DNA of 64,000 nt, taken from positions 186,001 through 250,000 of the forward strand of contig NZ_FOWV01000002.1 in NCBI RefSeq assembly GCF_900115545.1. The letters are read 5' to 3'. The notes below the pieces were generated by a model. The model ran no database searches. It worked only from the letters and a program-made list of their open reading frames with translations, and had not been told where the DNA came from. The stretch's first letter is position 1. Every line of letters begins with the position of its first letter. The position numbers and the translations under genes are program-made. This DNA is from Ralstonia sp. NFACC01 (lineage in GTDB: Bacteria > Pseudomonadota > Gammaproteobacteria > Burkholderiales > Burkholderiaceae). Positions 9,751 to 17,511 of the stretch are shown piece by piece.

Positions 9751-10799
9751 AGGAACCAGACCCGGAAATGCCACGCGCCGCGCAGGCGCCAGTACAGCGC
9801 GAGCGGCGGAATGGCGATGGATGTCCAAAACATTTCAAGCACATGCCGCACCGTGTGCGCGGTGCCGTGAAGCCGCATGGCGGTAAAGCGCACCGTGAGC
9901 GCCAGCCAGACCATGGCAGCTGCACCGGCCACCCAAGGGCGATGGGCTGCCAGCGCAGCGAACGCAATCACCACAGCGGCGCCCATGGCGTAGTAGTGCC
10001 ATGGCGGCACCGGGCGGATGCGTGTGCGGTAGCGCTGCGGGTGCTTCTTGTAGAGCAGCGCGTCGTAAAACACTTTGCGCTGCTGCGACACGCTCACGCC
10101 CCATGGCGCCGGCCGCACCGGGTGGTGCATCAATGCACGCGGTGCCTGCACGATGCGCCCCCCCGCATCCAGGATGCGGAACTGCAGATCGGAATCTTCA
10201 CGCCATGCCAGCCGGAAGCGCTCGTCAAAGCCGCCGATGCGCGCCAGCATCGCGCGCCGCACGAAGCAGTTGGCGGTGACGAACTCCGCCCGGGTCAGGC
10301 CGCTGGCGTCGCGTTCGTAGTCGGTGGGGCGTGTGGGCAACGGCATGCGCACAGCACCGGTCGCGGCATCGGGCGGGGTGCCGCCGCCAGCACTGGCAGC
10401 GTCTTCGGGCGTGGTCATGGTGCGCCAGCCTTCGGCCAGCCAGGTGGGTGCGGGGATCGTGTCGTCGTCGGTGAAGGCGATGATGTCGCCTGTGGCGGCC
10501 TGCCAGCCGCGGTTGCGGGCTGCCGCCGGGCCTTGCGTCTCACGCACCGGCACGTAACGCACGCGCCAACCGGGGGCCGCTGCAGCAAAGCCGTCCACGA
10601 CCGCACGGGTGGCGTCGTCGGGGCCATCGTCAGCCACCACCAGCTCCAGCCGGCGCGCGTCGAACGTTTGCGCCAGCAGGCCGTCGAGGCAGCGTTGCAG
10701 CATCTGCGGCCGTCGCCATGTGGCAATCACGACTGACATCGCCGGTGCCCCTTGCGTCGGGGTCAGCAATGACACGTCGAACGGCATTGGCTGGTTCAT
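9747..10799 (-). CDS. Glycosyltransferase family 2 with C-terminal membrane segments
   Basis: 350 residues. The GT-A domain starts at SVVIATWRRPQMLQRCLDGL (about residue 22), followed by VVADDGPDDAT and the DXD motif TDDDTIP (about 112). WREDSDLQFRILDAGG is the acceptor-side motif. After residue 250 come hydrophobic segments (YYAMGAAVVIAFAALAAH, AAAMVWLALTVRF and SIAIPPLALYWRL), so it is probably anchored in the inner membrane. It overlaps its operon neighbours by four bases at both ends. It probably works on a lipid-linked intermediate. Confidence 0.88.
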   Translation of the reverse strand: MNQPMPFDVSLLTPTQGAPAMSVVIATWRRPQMLQRCLDGLLAQTFDARRLELVVADDGPDDATRAVVDGFAAAAPGWRVRYVPVRETQGPAAARNRGWQAATGDIIAFTDDDTIPAPTWLAEGWRTMTTPEDAASAGGGTPPDAATGAVRMPLPTRPTDYERDASGLTRAEFVTANCFVRRAMLARIGGFDERFRLAWREDSDLQFRILDAGGRIVQAPRALMHHPVRPAPWGVSVSQQRKVFYDALLYKKHPQRYRTRIRPVPPWHYYAMGAAVVIAFAALAAHRPWVAGAAAMVWLALTVRFTAMRLHGTAHTVRHVLEMFWTSIAIPPLALYWRLRGAWHFRVWFL

Positions 10800-12622
10800 G
10801 CGACCCCCGCCAGGCCGGGAACGCGCCGCAGCCCATCGACATTGCGCACGGCGCCGTCTTCCTGGGTCTGCGATTGCTCCGGGCGCACGGCCGTCTTGCG
10901 CAGCAGGAACGGCCCGATCACCAGCGCATCGAGCGGCGATGTCCAGAACGATTCCACCGCATCGCGCGGGCTGCAGACCATGGGCTCGCCGCGCGTATTG
11001 AACGACGTGTTGACCAGGATCGGCACGCCGGTGCGCCGCTCGAACGCCGCCAGCAGGTCGTAGTACAGCGGATGCTGGCGCCGGTTGACGGTCTGCACGC
11101 GCGCGGTGCCGTCGACGTGGCGCACGGCCGGGATCTGCGTGGCGCGGTCTTCCCGCACGTCGAAGATGAACAGCATGAACGGCGCAGATTGCGCACCGAC
11201 AAACCAGTCGGCAGCGCGTTCTTCCATGACCACCGGGGCGACGGGGCGGAAGTCCTCGCGGTCCTTGATCTCGTTCAGGCGTGCCTGCATGTCGGCAGGG
11301 ATGGGCGAAGCCAGGATGGAGCGCGCACCCAACGCACGCGGGCCGAACTCCATGCGCCCCTGGAACCAGCCGATCACTTGCCCTTGCGCCAACAACTCGG
11401 CGGTCTGCTCGGCAATGTTGTCCAGGCGCTCGAATGGCAGCTTCGACCACGTAAGGAATTGCTCGATTTCTTCATCGGCATACGACGGGCCGAGATAGGC
11501 GTGGTCCATCTTCCACAGGCGCTGTTTGTTGCCGCGTGTCTGGTAATCCGTCCACAGCGCTGCGCCAAGCGACGTGCCTGCATCGCCTGCGGCCGGTTGC
11601 ACCCAGACGTTCTCAAATGGACCACGGTCGCGTATGCGCGCGTTCATCACGCAGTTCAGCGCCACGCCGCCTGCCATGGCCAGATTGCGGGCGCCCGTGG
11701 CCTGATGCAGCCACTGGCTCATCGTCAGCACGGTCTCTTCCAGCACCTGCTGGAGTGAGCGGGCAATGTCAAAGTGGCGCACTTCCATTGGGCCGCCCCG
11801 TTGGCGCGGCGGGCCGAAGCGTTCTTCCAGGCGCAGCGGTGCCACGGTGTAGCGGCCGTCGGTCTCGACCCGCACCATCTCGTGGAATGCGTCGACATAG
11901 CGCGGCTCTCCGTATGAGGCCAGCGCCATCACCTTGTACTCGTCGGACGAGCGCAGAAAGCCCAGATAGTCCGTCACCTCTTCATAGAGCAGACCGAGCG
12001 AATGTGGCAGATCCACTTGCTGCAGGCGCGTGTATTCGCCGTCGCGGAAGAGGCCGTAGGAAGTCGTCGCACGTTCGCCGCGGCCGTCCATGGTGAGTAC
12101 GGCACAGTCTTCGAACGGTGCCGCCAGGAACGCACTGGCCTCGTGCGCAAGGTGATGTTCGACAAACGACCAGCGGAACGGCCCGGTGTGCTTCACGTTG
12201 GCGAAGCGCGCCTGCAGATGATGCGGCGCGCCGTCGGCCAGTTGGCGCGGGGCGTTCAATACGTAGGAGAGAAACAGCGGGTCCCACGGCGCGGCGCCCG
12301 GTGGCAGATCCATCTGGGCAGAAGGCTGCAGCGGCAGGGCGATATGGGTTTGCGCCTGCAGGTCGGTCAGCAGGGCAGGGTCCAGCGAATACGCGACCTG
12401 ATCCACACGCGCGAGGTCGATGCCGGCTTCGGCCAGGCAGTAATCGATGGCGTGATACGGCAACTGCCAGGTGGAAAACGGCACCGGCCGCTTGGCGTGC
12501 TTGACGTGCGTGAAACGTTCGTCTTCAGCGGCGGCAATCACCACACCGTCACGCACCAGCGTAGCGGAAGAATCGTGATACGCCGCGTTGATGCCGAGGG
12601 TGTAGAGCGGTTTGGCTTCCAT
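10796..12622 (-). CDS. Carbamoyltransferase (NodU/CmcH/TobZ family)
   Basis: 608 residues, full family length. The N-terminal ASKHA-fold domain begins TLGINAAYHDSSATLV and carries the metal motif FVEHHLAHEASAF (about residues 145-157). The domain closes with AMAGGVALNCVMNARI. The C-terminal YrdC-like carbamoylating part shows MEFGPRALGARSILASP and LVNTSFNTRGEPMVC. These enzymes use carbamoyl phosphate and ATP to form carbamoyl-AMP and transfer the carbamoyl group to a hydroxyl, as on Nod factors and aminoglycosides. Surrounded by glycosyltransferases, it probably decorates a sugar hydroxyl. It is preceded by a 48-bp gap and overlaps the GT2 start. Confidence 0.93.
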   Translation of the reverse strand: MEAKPLYTLGINAAYHDSSATLVRDGVVIAAAEDERFTHVKHAKRPVPFSTWQLPYHAIDYCLAEAGIDLARVDQVAYSLDPALLTDLQAQTHIALPLQPSAQMDLPPGAAPWDPLFLSYVLNAPRQLADGAPHHLQARFANVKHTGPFRWSFVEHHLAHEASAFLAAPFEDCAVLTMDGRGERATTSYGLFRDGEYTRLQQVDLPHSLGLLYEEVTDYLGFLRSSDEYKVMALASYGEPRYVDAFHEMVRVETDGRYTVAPLRLEERFGPPRQRGGPMEVRHFDIARSLQQVLEETVLTMSQWLHQATGARNLAMAGGVALNCVMNARIRDRGPFENVWVQPAAGDAGTSLGAALWTDYQTRGNKQRLWKMDHAYLGPSYADEEIEQFLTWSKLPFERLDNIAEQTAELLAQGQVIGWFQGRMEFGPRALGARSILASPIPADMQARLNEIKDREDFRPVAPVVMEERAADWFVGAQSAPFMLFIFDVREDRATQIPAVRHVDGTARVQTVNRRQHPLYYDLLAAFERRTGVPILVNTSFNTRGEPMVCSPRDAVESFWTSPLDALVIGPFLLRKTAVRPEQSQTQEDGAVRNVDGLRRVPGLAGVA

Positions 12623-12670
12623 GCGGGGGCTCCGTCAATCGATTCAGTCAGTACAGGTCACGCGCAACGC

Positions 12671-13882
12671 TCAGGCGACCGGCGTTGGCGCATTCGATAC
12701 AGGCAACGCAGGCACGGCGGAAACAGGCCATAAACGCTGCGCCACGCGCGACGACTGCCATAGCGGGTGCGCGGCGGCGACCACTTCCTCTTCCGTCACG
12801 CCGGTCAGGCACGCCTGATGGCCGAGCGGACACACGCTGCGATAGCAATAGCGGCACGGCACCTGATGCGAGAGCACCGCGTGCGGCACAGCCCATGGCG
12901 TGTGCTGCGGATTGGTCAGCGCGTACAGGTCGACCACCGGCGTTTGCGTGGCTGCAGCCAGATGCACGGGCCCGCTGTTGTTGGACACCAGCAGCGCTGC
13001 GCCTTCAATGAGCGCAGCCAGTTCGCCGAGCGTGAGGGCACCTGCCAGGTTCAGCACGCGCTGCCCGGCAATCAGCCCCGGCAGGCACACCTGCTGCACC
13101 AGTTCCGCTTCGGCGGGTGCGCCGGTCACCAGCACCGGGCAGTCATAGCGGTTCGCCAGCGTGGAGGCGACATGCGCAAAGCGATCGGGCGGATAGCGCC
13201 GCGACGCTGCGGTCGCACCCGGATGCAGGACGATCCACGGAGCGCCCGCGCTGATGCCCCGCTCGGCCAACTTGGCGCGCACGGCATCGCGGTCCGCCTG
13301 GCGTACGTTGAAGCGCAGCCGATGCGGCAGATGCGCGGCCACATCCGTCACGTGCTGCACGAGATCCAGCTGGCGGCGCACCTCGTGGCGCACGTCACCG
13401 GGCGCGGTGGCGGCAATGCGCGCATCGGGGTCGGCAATCCAGTCGGTCAGCAGCGCGTACGGGTTCTCGCGGCAATGCGCGAGGCGCAGCGGAATGCCGG
13501 CCAGAAAGCACAGCATGGCGGCCGGCAACGGATTCTGCGTGTGCACGGTAAAGATGACCGCCGCGTCGAATGCGCCCTCGCGCAGGGTGTCGACCAGCGC
13601 GCGTGTCTGCTCGACATCGGCCACGCTGGCGTGCTTGGCCCACGGCACATTGCAGACGATCACGTCGTCGATGTCGGACAGGTGCGGCGCCGCCGTGGCG
13701 CCCGAGTGCGATGTCAGCAACGTGAGATGGCGGCTGGCACGGCGGGTCTGCCTGTCGGCCTTGAGCGCGTGGAAGGCCGGCGTAGTCATGACCACGTCGC
13801 CCAGGTTGTCAGGCCGTACGCACAGGATGCGGCTCGCGTTGGCCCACACGGCACGGCGCTCGGGAATGCCCGCTGCGATCAT
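12671..13882 (-). CDS. Glycosyltransferase family 9 (heptosyltransferase-like)
   Basis: 403 residues. The N-terminal signature RPDNLGDVVMTTPAFHALKA is the classic WaaF/WaaC-type opening. In the C-terminal half are IVLHPGATAASRRYPPDRFA, VTGAPAEAELVQQV and LVSNNSGPVHLAAATQTPVV, the donor-binding GT9 motifs. A cysteine cluster near the end (HQVPCRYCYRSVCPLGHQAC) parallels that of the other GT9 in this operon. It is likely to transfer a heptose or similar sugar from an ADP-activated donor. Its ATG overlaps the stop of the GmhB-like gene transcribed ahead of it. Confidence 0.9.
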   Translation of the reverse strand: MIAAGIPERRAVWANASRILCVRPDNLGDVVMTTPAFHALKADRQTRRASRHLTLLTSHSGATAAPHLSDIDDVIVCNVPWAKHASVADVEQTRALVDTLREGAFDAAVIFTVHTQNPLPAAMLCFLAGIPLRLAHCRENPYALLTDWIADPDARIAATAPGDVRHEVRRQLDLVQHVTDVAAHLPHRLRFNVRQADRDAVRAKLAERGISAGAPWIVLHPGATAASRRYPPDRFAHVASTLANRYDCPVLVTGAPAEAELVQQVCLPGLIAGQRVLNLAGALTLGELAALIEGAALLVSNNSGPVHLAAATQTPVVDLYALTNPQHTPWAVPHAVLSHQVPCRYCYRSVCPLGHQACLTGVTEEEVVAAAHPLWQSSRVAQRLWPVSAVPALPVSNAPTPVA

Positions 13883-14502
13883 GCAACCGCCCTCAGGTGG
13901 TGTGCGCGCGGCGCATGCCGTGGCCGCTGGGCAATGACGATGGCGGCCGCCTCGTCAAAGCGCCCGACGATGTAATCCGGCACGCGCAGCCGCCCCGGCT
14001 GCCACAGCGTTTCGTTGCCGTTGGCGATCAGAATGGTCTGGCAGCCCGCGCGCCGGCCGGCTTCCACATCGTTGAGGATGTCGCCGATCATCCAGGAGCC
14101 TTCCAGCGCAAGGCCGTGTGCCTCAGCGGCCTGACGCAACAACCCGTCGCCCGGTTTGCGGCAGGCGCAGTGGGTGCTGCCATCGGCTGCCGGTGCGTGC
14201 GGGCAGAAATAGAAGCCGCCCAGCGTGGCGCCGTGCAACGCAAACAATTCGCCCAGCCGCTTTGCCACCCCTTCCAGCGCAGGCTCGGGAAAGAGTCCCA
14301 GCGCCACACCGGGCTGGTTGCTCACCACGATCAGCGGCAAGCCGGTGGCGCCCAGCATCCGCAGGCCTTCGCCCGCGCCGGGTGCCAACGCAATGCGTGC
14401 CGGATCGACGTTGTAGGGAACGTCTTCAAGCAGCGTGCCGTCCTTGTCGAGAAAGATGGCGGGGCGCGATCGCAGCCGCAACGGCGCACGCATCAGGGCC
14501 AT
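13879..14502 (-). CDS. HAD-IIIA phosphatase, GmhB-like (heptose bisphosphate phosphatase type)
   Basis: 207 residues. HAD motif I is FLDKDGTLLEDVPYN, with VVSNQPGVALG as motif II. The zinc-knuckle CPHAPAADGSTHCACRKPGD is the hallmark of D-glycero-D-manno-heptose-1,7-bisphosphate 7-phosphatase, and MIGDILNDVEAGRRAGC carries motifs III/IV. The start at 14502 has GGGAGA five bases upstream and overlaps the SDR gene by 10 bp; a second ATG at 14493 would make a TGATG junction. Heptose activation fits the two GT9 genes beside it. Housekeeping gmhB may lie elsewhere, so this could be a pathway-dedicated copy. Confidence 0.85.
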   Translation of the reverse strand: MALMRAPLRLRSRPAIFLDKDGTLLEDVPYNVDPARIALAPGAGEGLRMLGATGLPLIVVSNQPGVALGLFPEPALEGVAKRLGELFALHGATLGGFYFCPHAPAADGSTHCACRKPGDGLLRQAAEAHGLALEGSWMIGDILNDVEAGRRAGCQTILIANGNETLWQPGRLRVPDYIVGRFDEAAAIVIAQRPRHAPRAHHLRAVA

Positions 14503-15254
14503 GACGTCTCCCGCATCGGCAGCACCATCACTTCCGGGATCACCGTCTCGGGCGGCTGCAGCAGCACGAAGCGCACGGCGGCGGCCACGTTGGCCGGATC
14601 CTGCAGATTGCTTACATCGATATCGGGAAAGCGATCGAGCAGGAACGGCGTGCGCATGCCGCCGGCAATCACGGCAGAGACCTTGATGCCATGCGGACGC
14701 AGCTCGGCATGCAGCGCATGCGACAGGCCCAGCAGCCCCCATTTGGTGGCGTGGTAGACCGACGCATTCGGCCACGCACGGCGCGAGGCGGTTGACGCGA
14801 TGTTGACGATGGCGCCGCTCGCGCGCTTGCGCATCAGCACGCTGGCGTGCTTGGCCAGCAGGAACGGGCCGCGCAGGTTGGTGCGCACCACGCGGTCCCA
14901 GTCTTCGACGTTCAGTTCATCAATGGGCAGCGTGATATCGATGGCCGCGTTGTTGATCACGGCATCCACGCGGCCAAAGCGGTCGACCACTTCATCGAGT
15001 GCGCCGCGCACGGCGGCTTCATCGCCCACGTCCAACGCAATGGCGTGCGACTGGCTGCCCTCGGCGATCAGTTCAGCGGCGGTCCGGTCGGCGGTGCCGG
15101 CATCGTGGTCGGTGGCGACCACCGTCGCCCCTTCGGCGGACAGCACGCGGCTGATGGCGGCGCCCAGCCCGCGCCCCGCGCCGGTCACGATGATGACCTT
15201 GTCGCGTAGCGTGGGCGTGGTGTTGGGGTTCGAGTTCAAATCGGTCTGGGTCAT
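14493..15254 (-). CDS. SDR-family oxidoreductase of the glycan cluster
   Basis: 253 residues, classical SDR length. The cofactor motif VTGAGRGLGAAISRV lies at about residues 24-38, with VINNAAIDITLP after it. The active site is SVYHATKWGLLGLS (Tyr/Lys at about 164/168), with IAGGMRTPFL beyond. Arg/Asp usage after the glycine motif (VATDHD) suggests NAD rather than NADP. Its place among glycosyltransferases suggests oxidation or reduction of a sugar or a lipid-linked intermediate, but classical SDRs are too versatile to name the substrate. Confidence 0.87.
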   Translation of the reverse strand: MTQTDLNSNPNTTPTLRDKVIIVTGAGRGLGAAISRVLSAEGATVVATDHDAGTADRTAAELIAEGSQSHAIALDVGDEAAVRGALDEVVDRFGRVDAVINNAAIDITLPIDELNVEDWDRVVRTNLRGPFLLAKHASVLMRKRASGAIVNIASTASRRAWPNASVYHATKWGLLGLSHALHAELRPHGIKVSAVIAGGMRTPFLLDRFPDIDVSNLQDPANVAAAVRFVLLQPPETVIPEVMVLPMRETSWP

Positions 15255-15305
15255 GGCGGCGTGAAGAGATGGAAGAGATGGGATGGAAAGGTGGGAAGAA
15301 AGCGG

Positions 15306-16619
15306 TCAAGCCGCGAGCCCCGCCAGCGCGGCGGCGTTGGCGCTGGGCGTGGCGTCGGTCATGCGGCCCATGGCGCGTGCGTGGGAGTCGATGGCTTTGA
15401 AGTAGGCGCGCTCAAGCTGCCCGGCCACGCCCAGCCACGTGTAGAGCATGCGGGCGCGCACCAGCCCGGCCTGCCCCAGCTCGTGGCACAGATCCGGTTG
15501 CTGCATCAGTTGCAGCAGGCGTGCGGCGAGTGCTTGCGGGTCCTTGGGCGGAACGAGAAAGCCGGTGCGCTCGTGCCGCACGGTCGAGCGGATGCCGCCG
15601 ACGTCTGCACCAATGACCGCGCGCCCGCACGCCATGGCCTCCACCGGCGTGATGCCGAATGGCTCGTACCACGGTGTGCTCACAAACACATCGCAGGCGC
15701 TGTACCACGCGCGCAGATCGGCACGGCCGCGTTTGCCGACAAAGGTGGTCTGCGCGCTCACCCCAGCGCTCTCGGCAATGGCTTGCAGGCGGCCGAGTTC
15801 AGGCGTGGCGGCCACGTCCGGTGCAACGGTGTTGCCGCCCACCACGTACAGGCGCACGCGCTTGCGGGCATCGGGCGGTAGCTTGCCGATGGCCTCGATG
15901 ACGTTGTCCACGCCCTTGCGCGCCACCATGCGACCCAGTTGCAGCACGACGAACGCATCGGCCGGCACGCCCAGGCGGCGTCGCGCTTCGGCGCGGTCGA
16001 TGGGCGCAAATTCCCCGGCGTCAAAGCCGCACGGCACGACATCGATCTGCTCGGGCCGTGCGCGGTAGAGCGTTTCCAGATCGGCCTGATCCTGCGGGCA
16101 TTCGGCAATGACGCGATCGGCGCGTTGCACCAGCGTCTCTTCAATCGCGAAGCGTGCATCGGGAAAGCCATCGGCGCTGCCCTGGTGCAACCGGCGCACG
16201 CGGCCCAGCGCGTGGAACGTCATCACCAGCGGCAGGTGCAACCGCGTGGACGCCGCCAGCGATGCCAGGCCCGACATGAAGAAGTTGGCGTGGATGACGT
16301 TGTAGACGTCGCCGCTGGCCTGGGCGCGGGCGCAGTGGTTCAGCAAGTGCCGGCCAAAGGCGTGCATGTGCGGCAGCAGCGCTTCCTTGGGCAGCACAGC
16401 AGCCGGCCCGGCTGGTACGTGGATGACACGGCATCCACTATCGAACGGCACCACCTCCGGATCCCACGGGCGCTCACGGCGCGTGAAGACATCGACACGA
16501 TGGCCCAGCCGTGCGAGCTGGCGCGCGACATGGCGCACGTAGACGTTTTGTCCGCCGCAATCGACACCGCCCAAGTCGGCGAGTGGCGATGCGTGTTCAC
16601 TGACCATGGCGATGCGCAT
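15306..16619 (-). CDS. Glycosyltransferase, GT4 family (first gene of glycan operon)
   Basis: 437 residues from an ATG preceded by AAGAGGAGAAA. The N-terminus MRIAMVSEHASPLADLGG, then CGGQNVYVRHVARQLARLGH, is the glycine-rich acceptor loop of the MshA/sucrose-synthase-like GT4 subgroup. FMSGLASLAASTRLHLPLVM and VIAECPQDQADL follow. The donor site shows VLQLGRMVARKGVDNVIEAI and the EX7E element PWYEPFGITPVEAMACGRAV. It probably starts the - strand operon, with a 347-bp non-coding leader holding an 18-bp palindrome. It may act early in assembly; GT4 enzymes often add the first sugar to a lipid or small acceptor. Confidence 0.9.
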   Translation of the reverse strand: MRIAMVSEHASPLADLGGVDCGGQNVYVRHVARQLARLGHRVDVFTRRERPWDPEVVPFDSGCRVIHVPAGPAAVLPKEALLPHMHAFGRHLLNHCARAQASGDVYNVIHANFFMSGLASLAASTRLHLPLVMTFHALGRVRRLHQGSADGFPDARFAIEETLVQRADRVIAECPQDQADLETLYRARPEQIDVVPCGFDAGEFAPIDRAEARRRLGVPADAFVVLQLGRMVARKGVDNVIEAIGKLPPDARKRVRLYVVGGNTVAPDVAATPELGRLQAIAESAGVSAQTTFVGKRGRADLRAWYSACDVFVSTPWYEPFGITPVEAMACGRAVIGADVGGIRSTVRHERTGFLVPPKDPQALAARLLQLMQQPDLCHELGQAGLVRARMLYTWLGVAGQLERAYFKAIDSHARAMGRMTDATPSANAAALAGLAA

Positions 16620-16966
16620 GTCGTTTCTCCTCTTATCGTCGCGGCCTGTGGTGATCAAGTGTTGGAAGCCACGTGCGAAATCCCTCAGCAGCCGGCGTGC
16701 CACGGCGCGCAACCTTGTGCTGCGGGGTATTCCGGCGCTGCGCGCGGAGCGAATGTGGGGAAGCGTCTCTCGCTTGTCCGGACAAGCGTTTGCGGCAGGT
16801 TGATGCGGACATGGCGTGTGGCACGTACGCGCGGTGGGCCGTCATGGCGTGACGCGTTCGGGCCAGCCCGCCGCCGAAGTGACCGCGCAATTCTTACGTG
16901 GAGCGCAAGGAGAAACGGCGCGGCGACGGCATCACGCCCGTCGTGCCGCGCGTGAAGGGAGGGGCG
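16620..16966. promoter_or_regulatory. Non-coding gap upstream of glycan operon, with 18-bp palindrome
   Basis: No convincing gene is seen in these 347 bases. The notable element is a perfect 18-bp palindrome, CGCTTGTCC followed directly by GGACAAGCG, at 16771-16788. It lies about 150 bp upstream of the GT4 start and looks like an operator for a dimeric regulator. I could not place a convincing -10/-35 pair. Confidence 0.4.
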
Positions 16967-17509
16967 TCAGGCGAGCCGCAGCGTACCGCACGTGGCAGCA
17001 GCGGCCTGTTTGGCGATGGCTCGCAGGCACGCAGCCACCACATGCGCGAAGGCTTCGTCATAGAACGGTAGCGCGCCGCTCACGCCAACCACGATGCCGT
17101 CGAGCACGGCGCTGCCCCATAGGTTGGTGTCGCCCGCGCGCAGCACGTGTGGGCGCAGTGCCTGTAGTGCGTGTGTGCTCATGCCGTGCTGCCACGCCAG
17201 CCGCGCCTTGGCGCGCGCATAGGCGGCGTAGTCCGCATCCCATTGCGCGCGATCGCCTACCGAATATTCGTAGAGCACGGCGTCATCAAAGGCCCATTCC
17301 GCAGGCGAGCGTGCAGGGTCTATCACAACGATGTGCAGGAAGCCGCTGTCGCCCACGTCCTGCGGACGCTTCATCGCTTGCGTGATGAGCGGCAGCGCCA
17401 TCTCCACCGCACGGCGCGCGGCGTCGGCGCCAGCAAAGTGCGATGTGGTCTGGTGCGGTTGTTTCTGCGGTGCCTCACGTTGGGCGGAAGGATCGAAATC
17501 GGCCAGCAT
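16967..17509 (-). CDS. Uncharacterised protein, possibly GlcG/HbpS-like
   Basis: 180 residues, soluble, no signal peptide. The N-terminal 25 residues are polar. Then come an amphipathic region (AARRAVEMALPLITQAMK), a strand (GFLHIVVIDPA) and a C-terminal motif WGSAVLDGIVVGVSGALPFYDEA. The last motif resembles the GAIGVSGA-type loop of GlcG/HbpS (DUF336) heme- or cobalamin-associated proteins. The likeness is partial and could be coincidental. It starts 2 bp after the stop of the ABC exporter gene and is probably translated from the same transcript, so it may support that exporter. Confidence 0.5.
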   Translation of the reverse strand: MLADFDPSAQREAPQKQPHQTTSHFAGADAARRAVEMALPLITQAMKRPQDVGDSGFLHIVVIDPARSPAEWAFDDAVLYEYSVGDRAQWDADYAAYARAKARLAWQHGMSTHALQALRPHVLRAGDTNLWGSAVLDGIVVGVSGALPFYDEAFAHVVAACLRAIAKQAAAATCGTLRLA

Positions 17510-17511
17510 GC

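Noticed and set aside
14493..14775. Longer start for the GmhB-like phosphatase (91 extra codons)
   Set aside because: The extra part overlaps the SDR gene and reads as low-complexity Ala/Arg. The HAD fold begins directly after the start at 14502, which also has a ribosome site.
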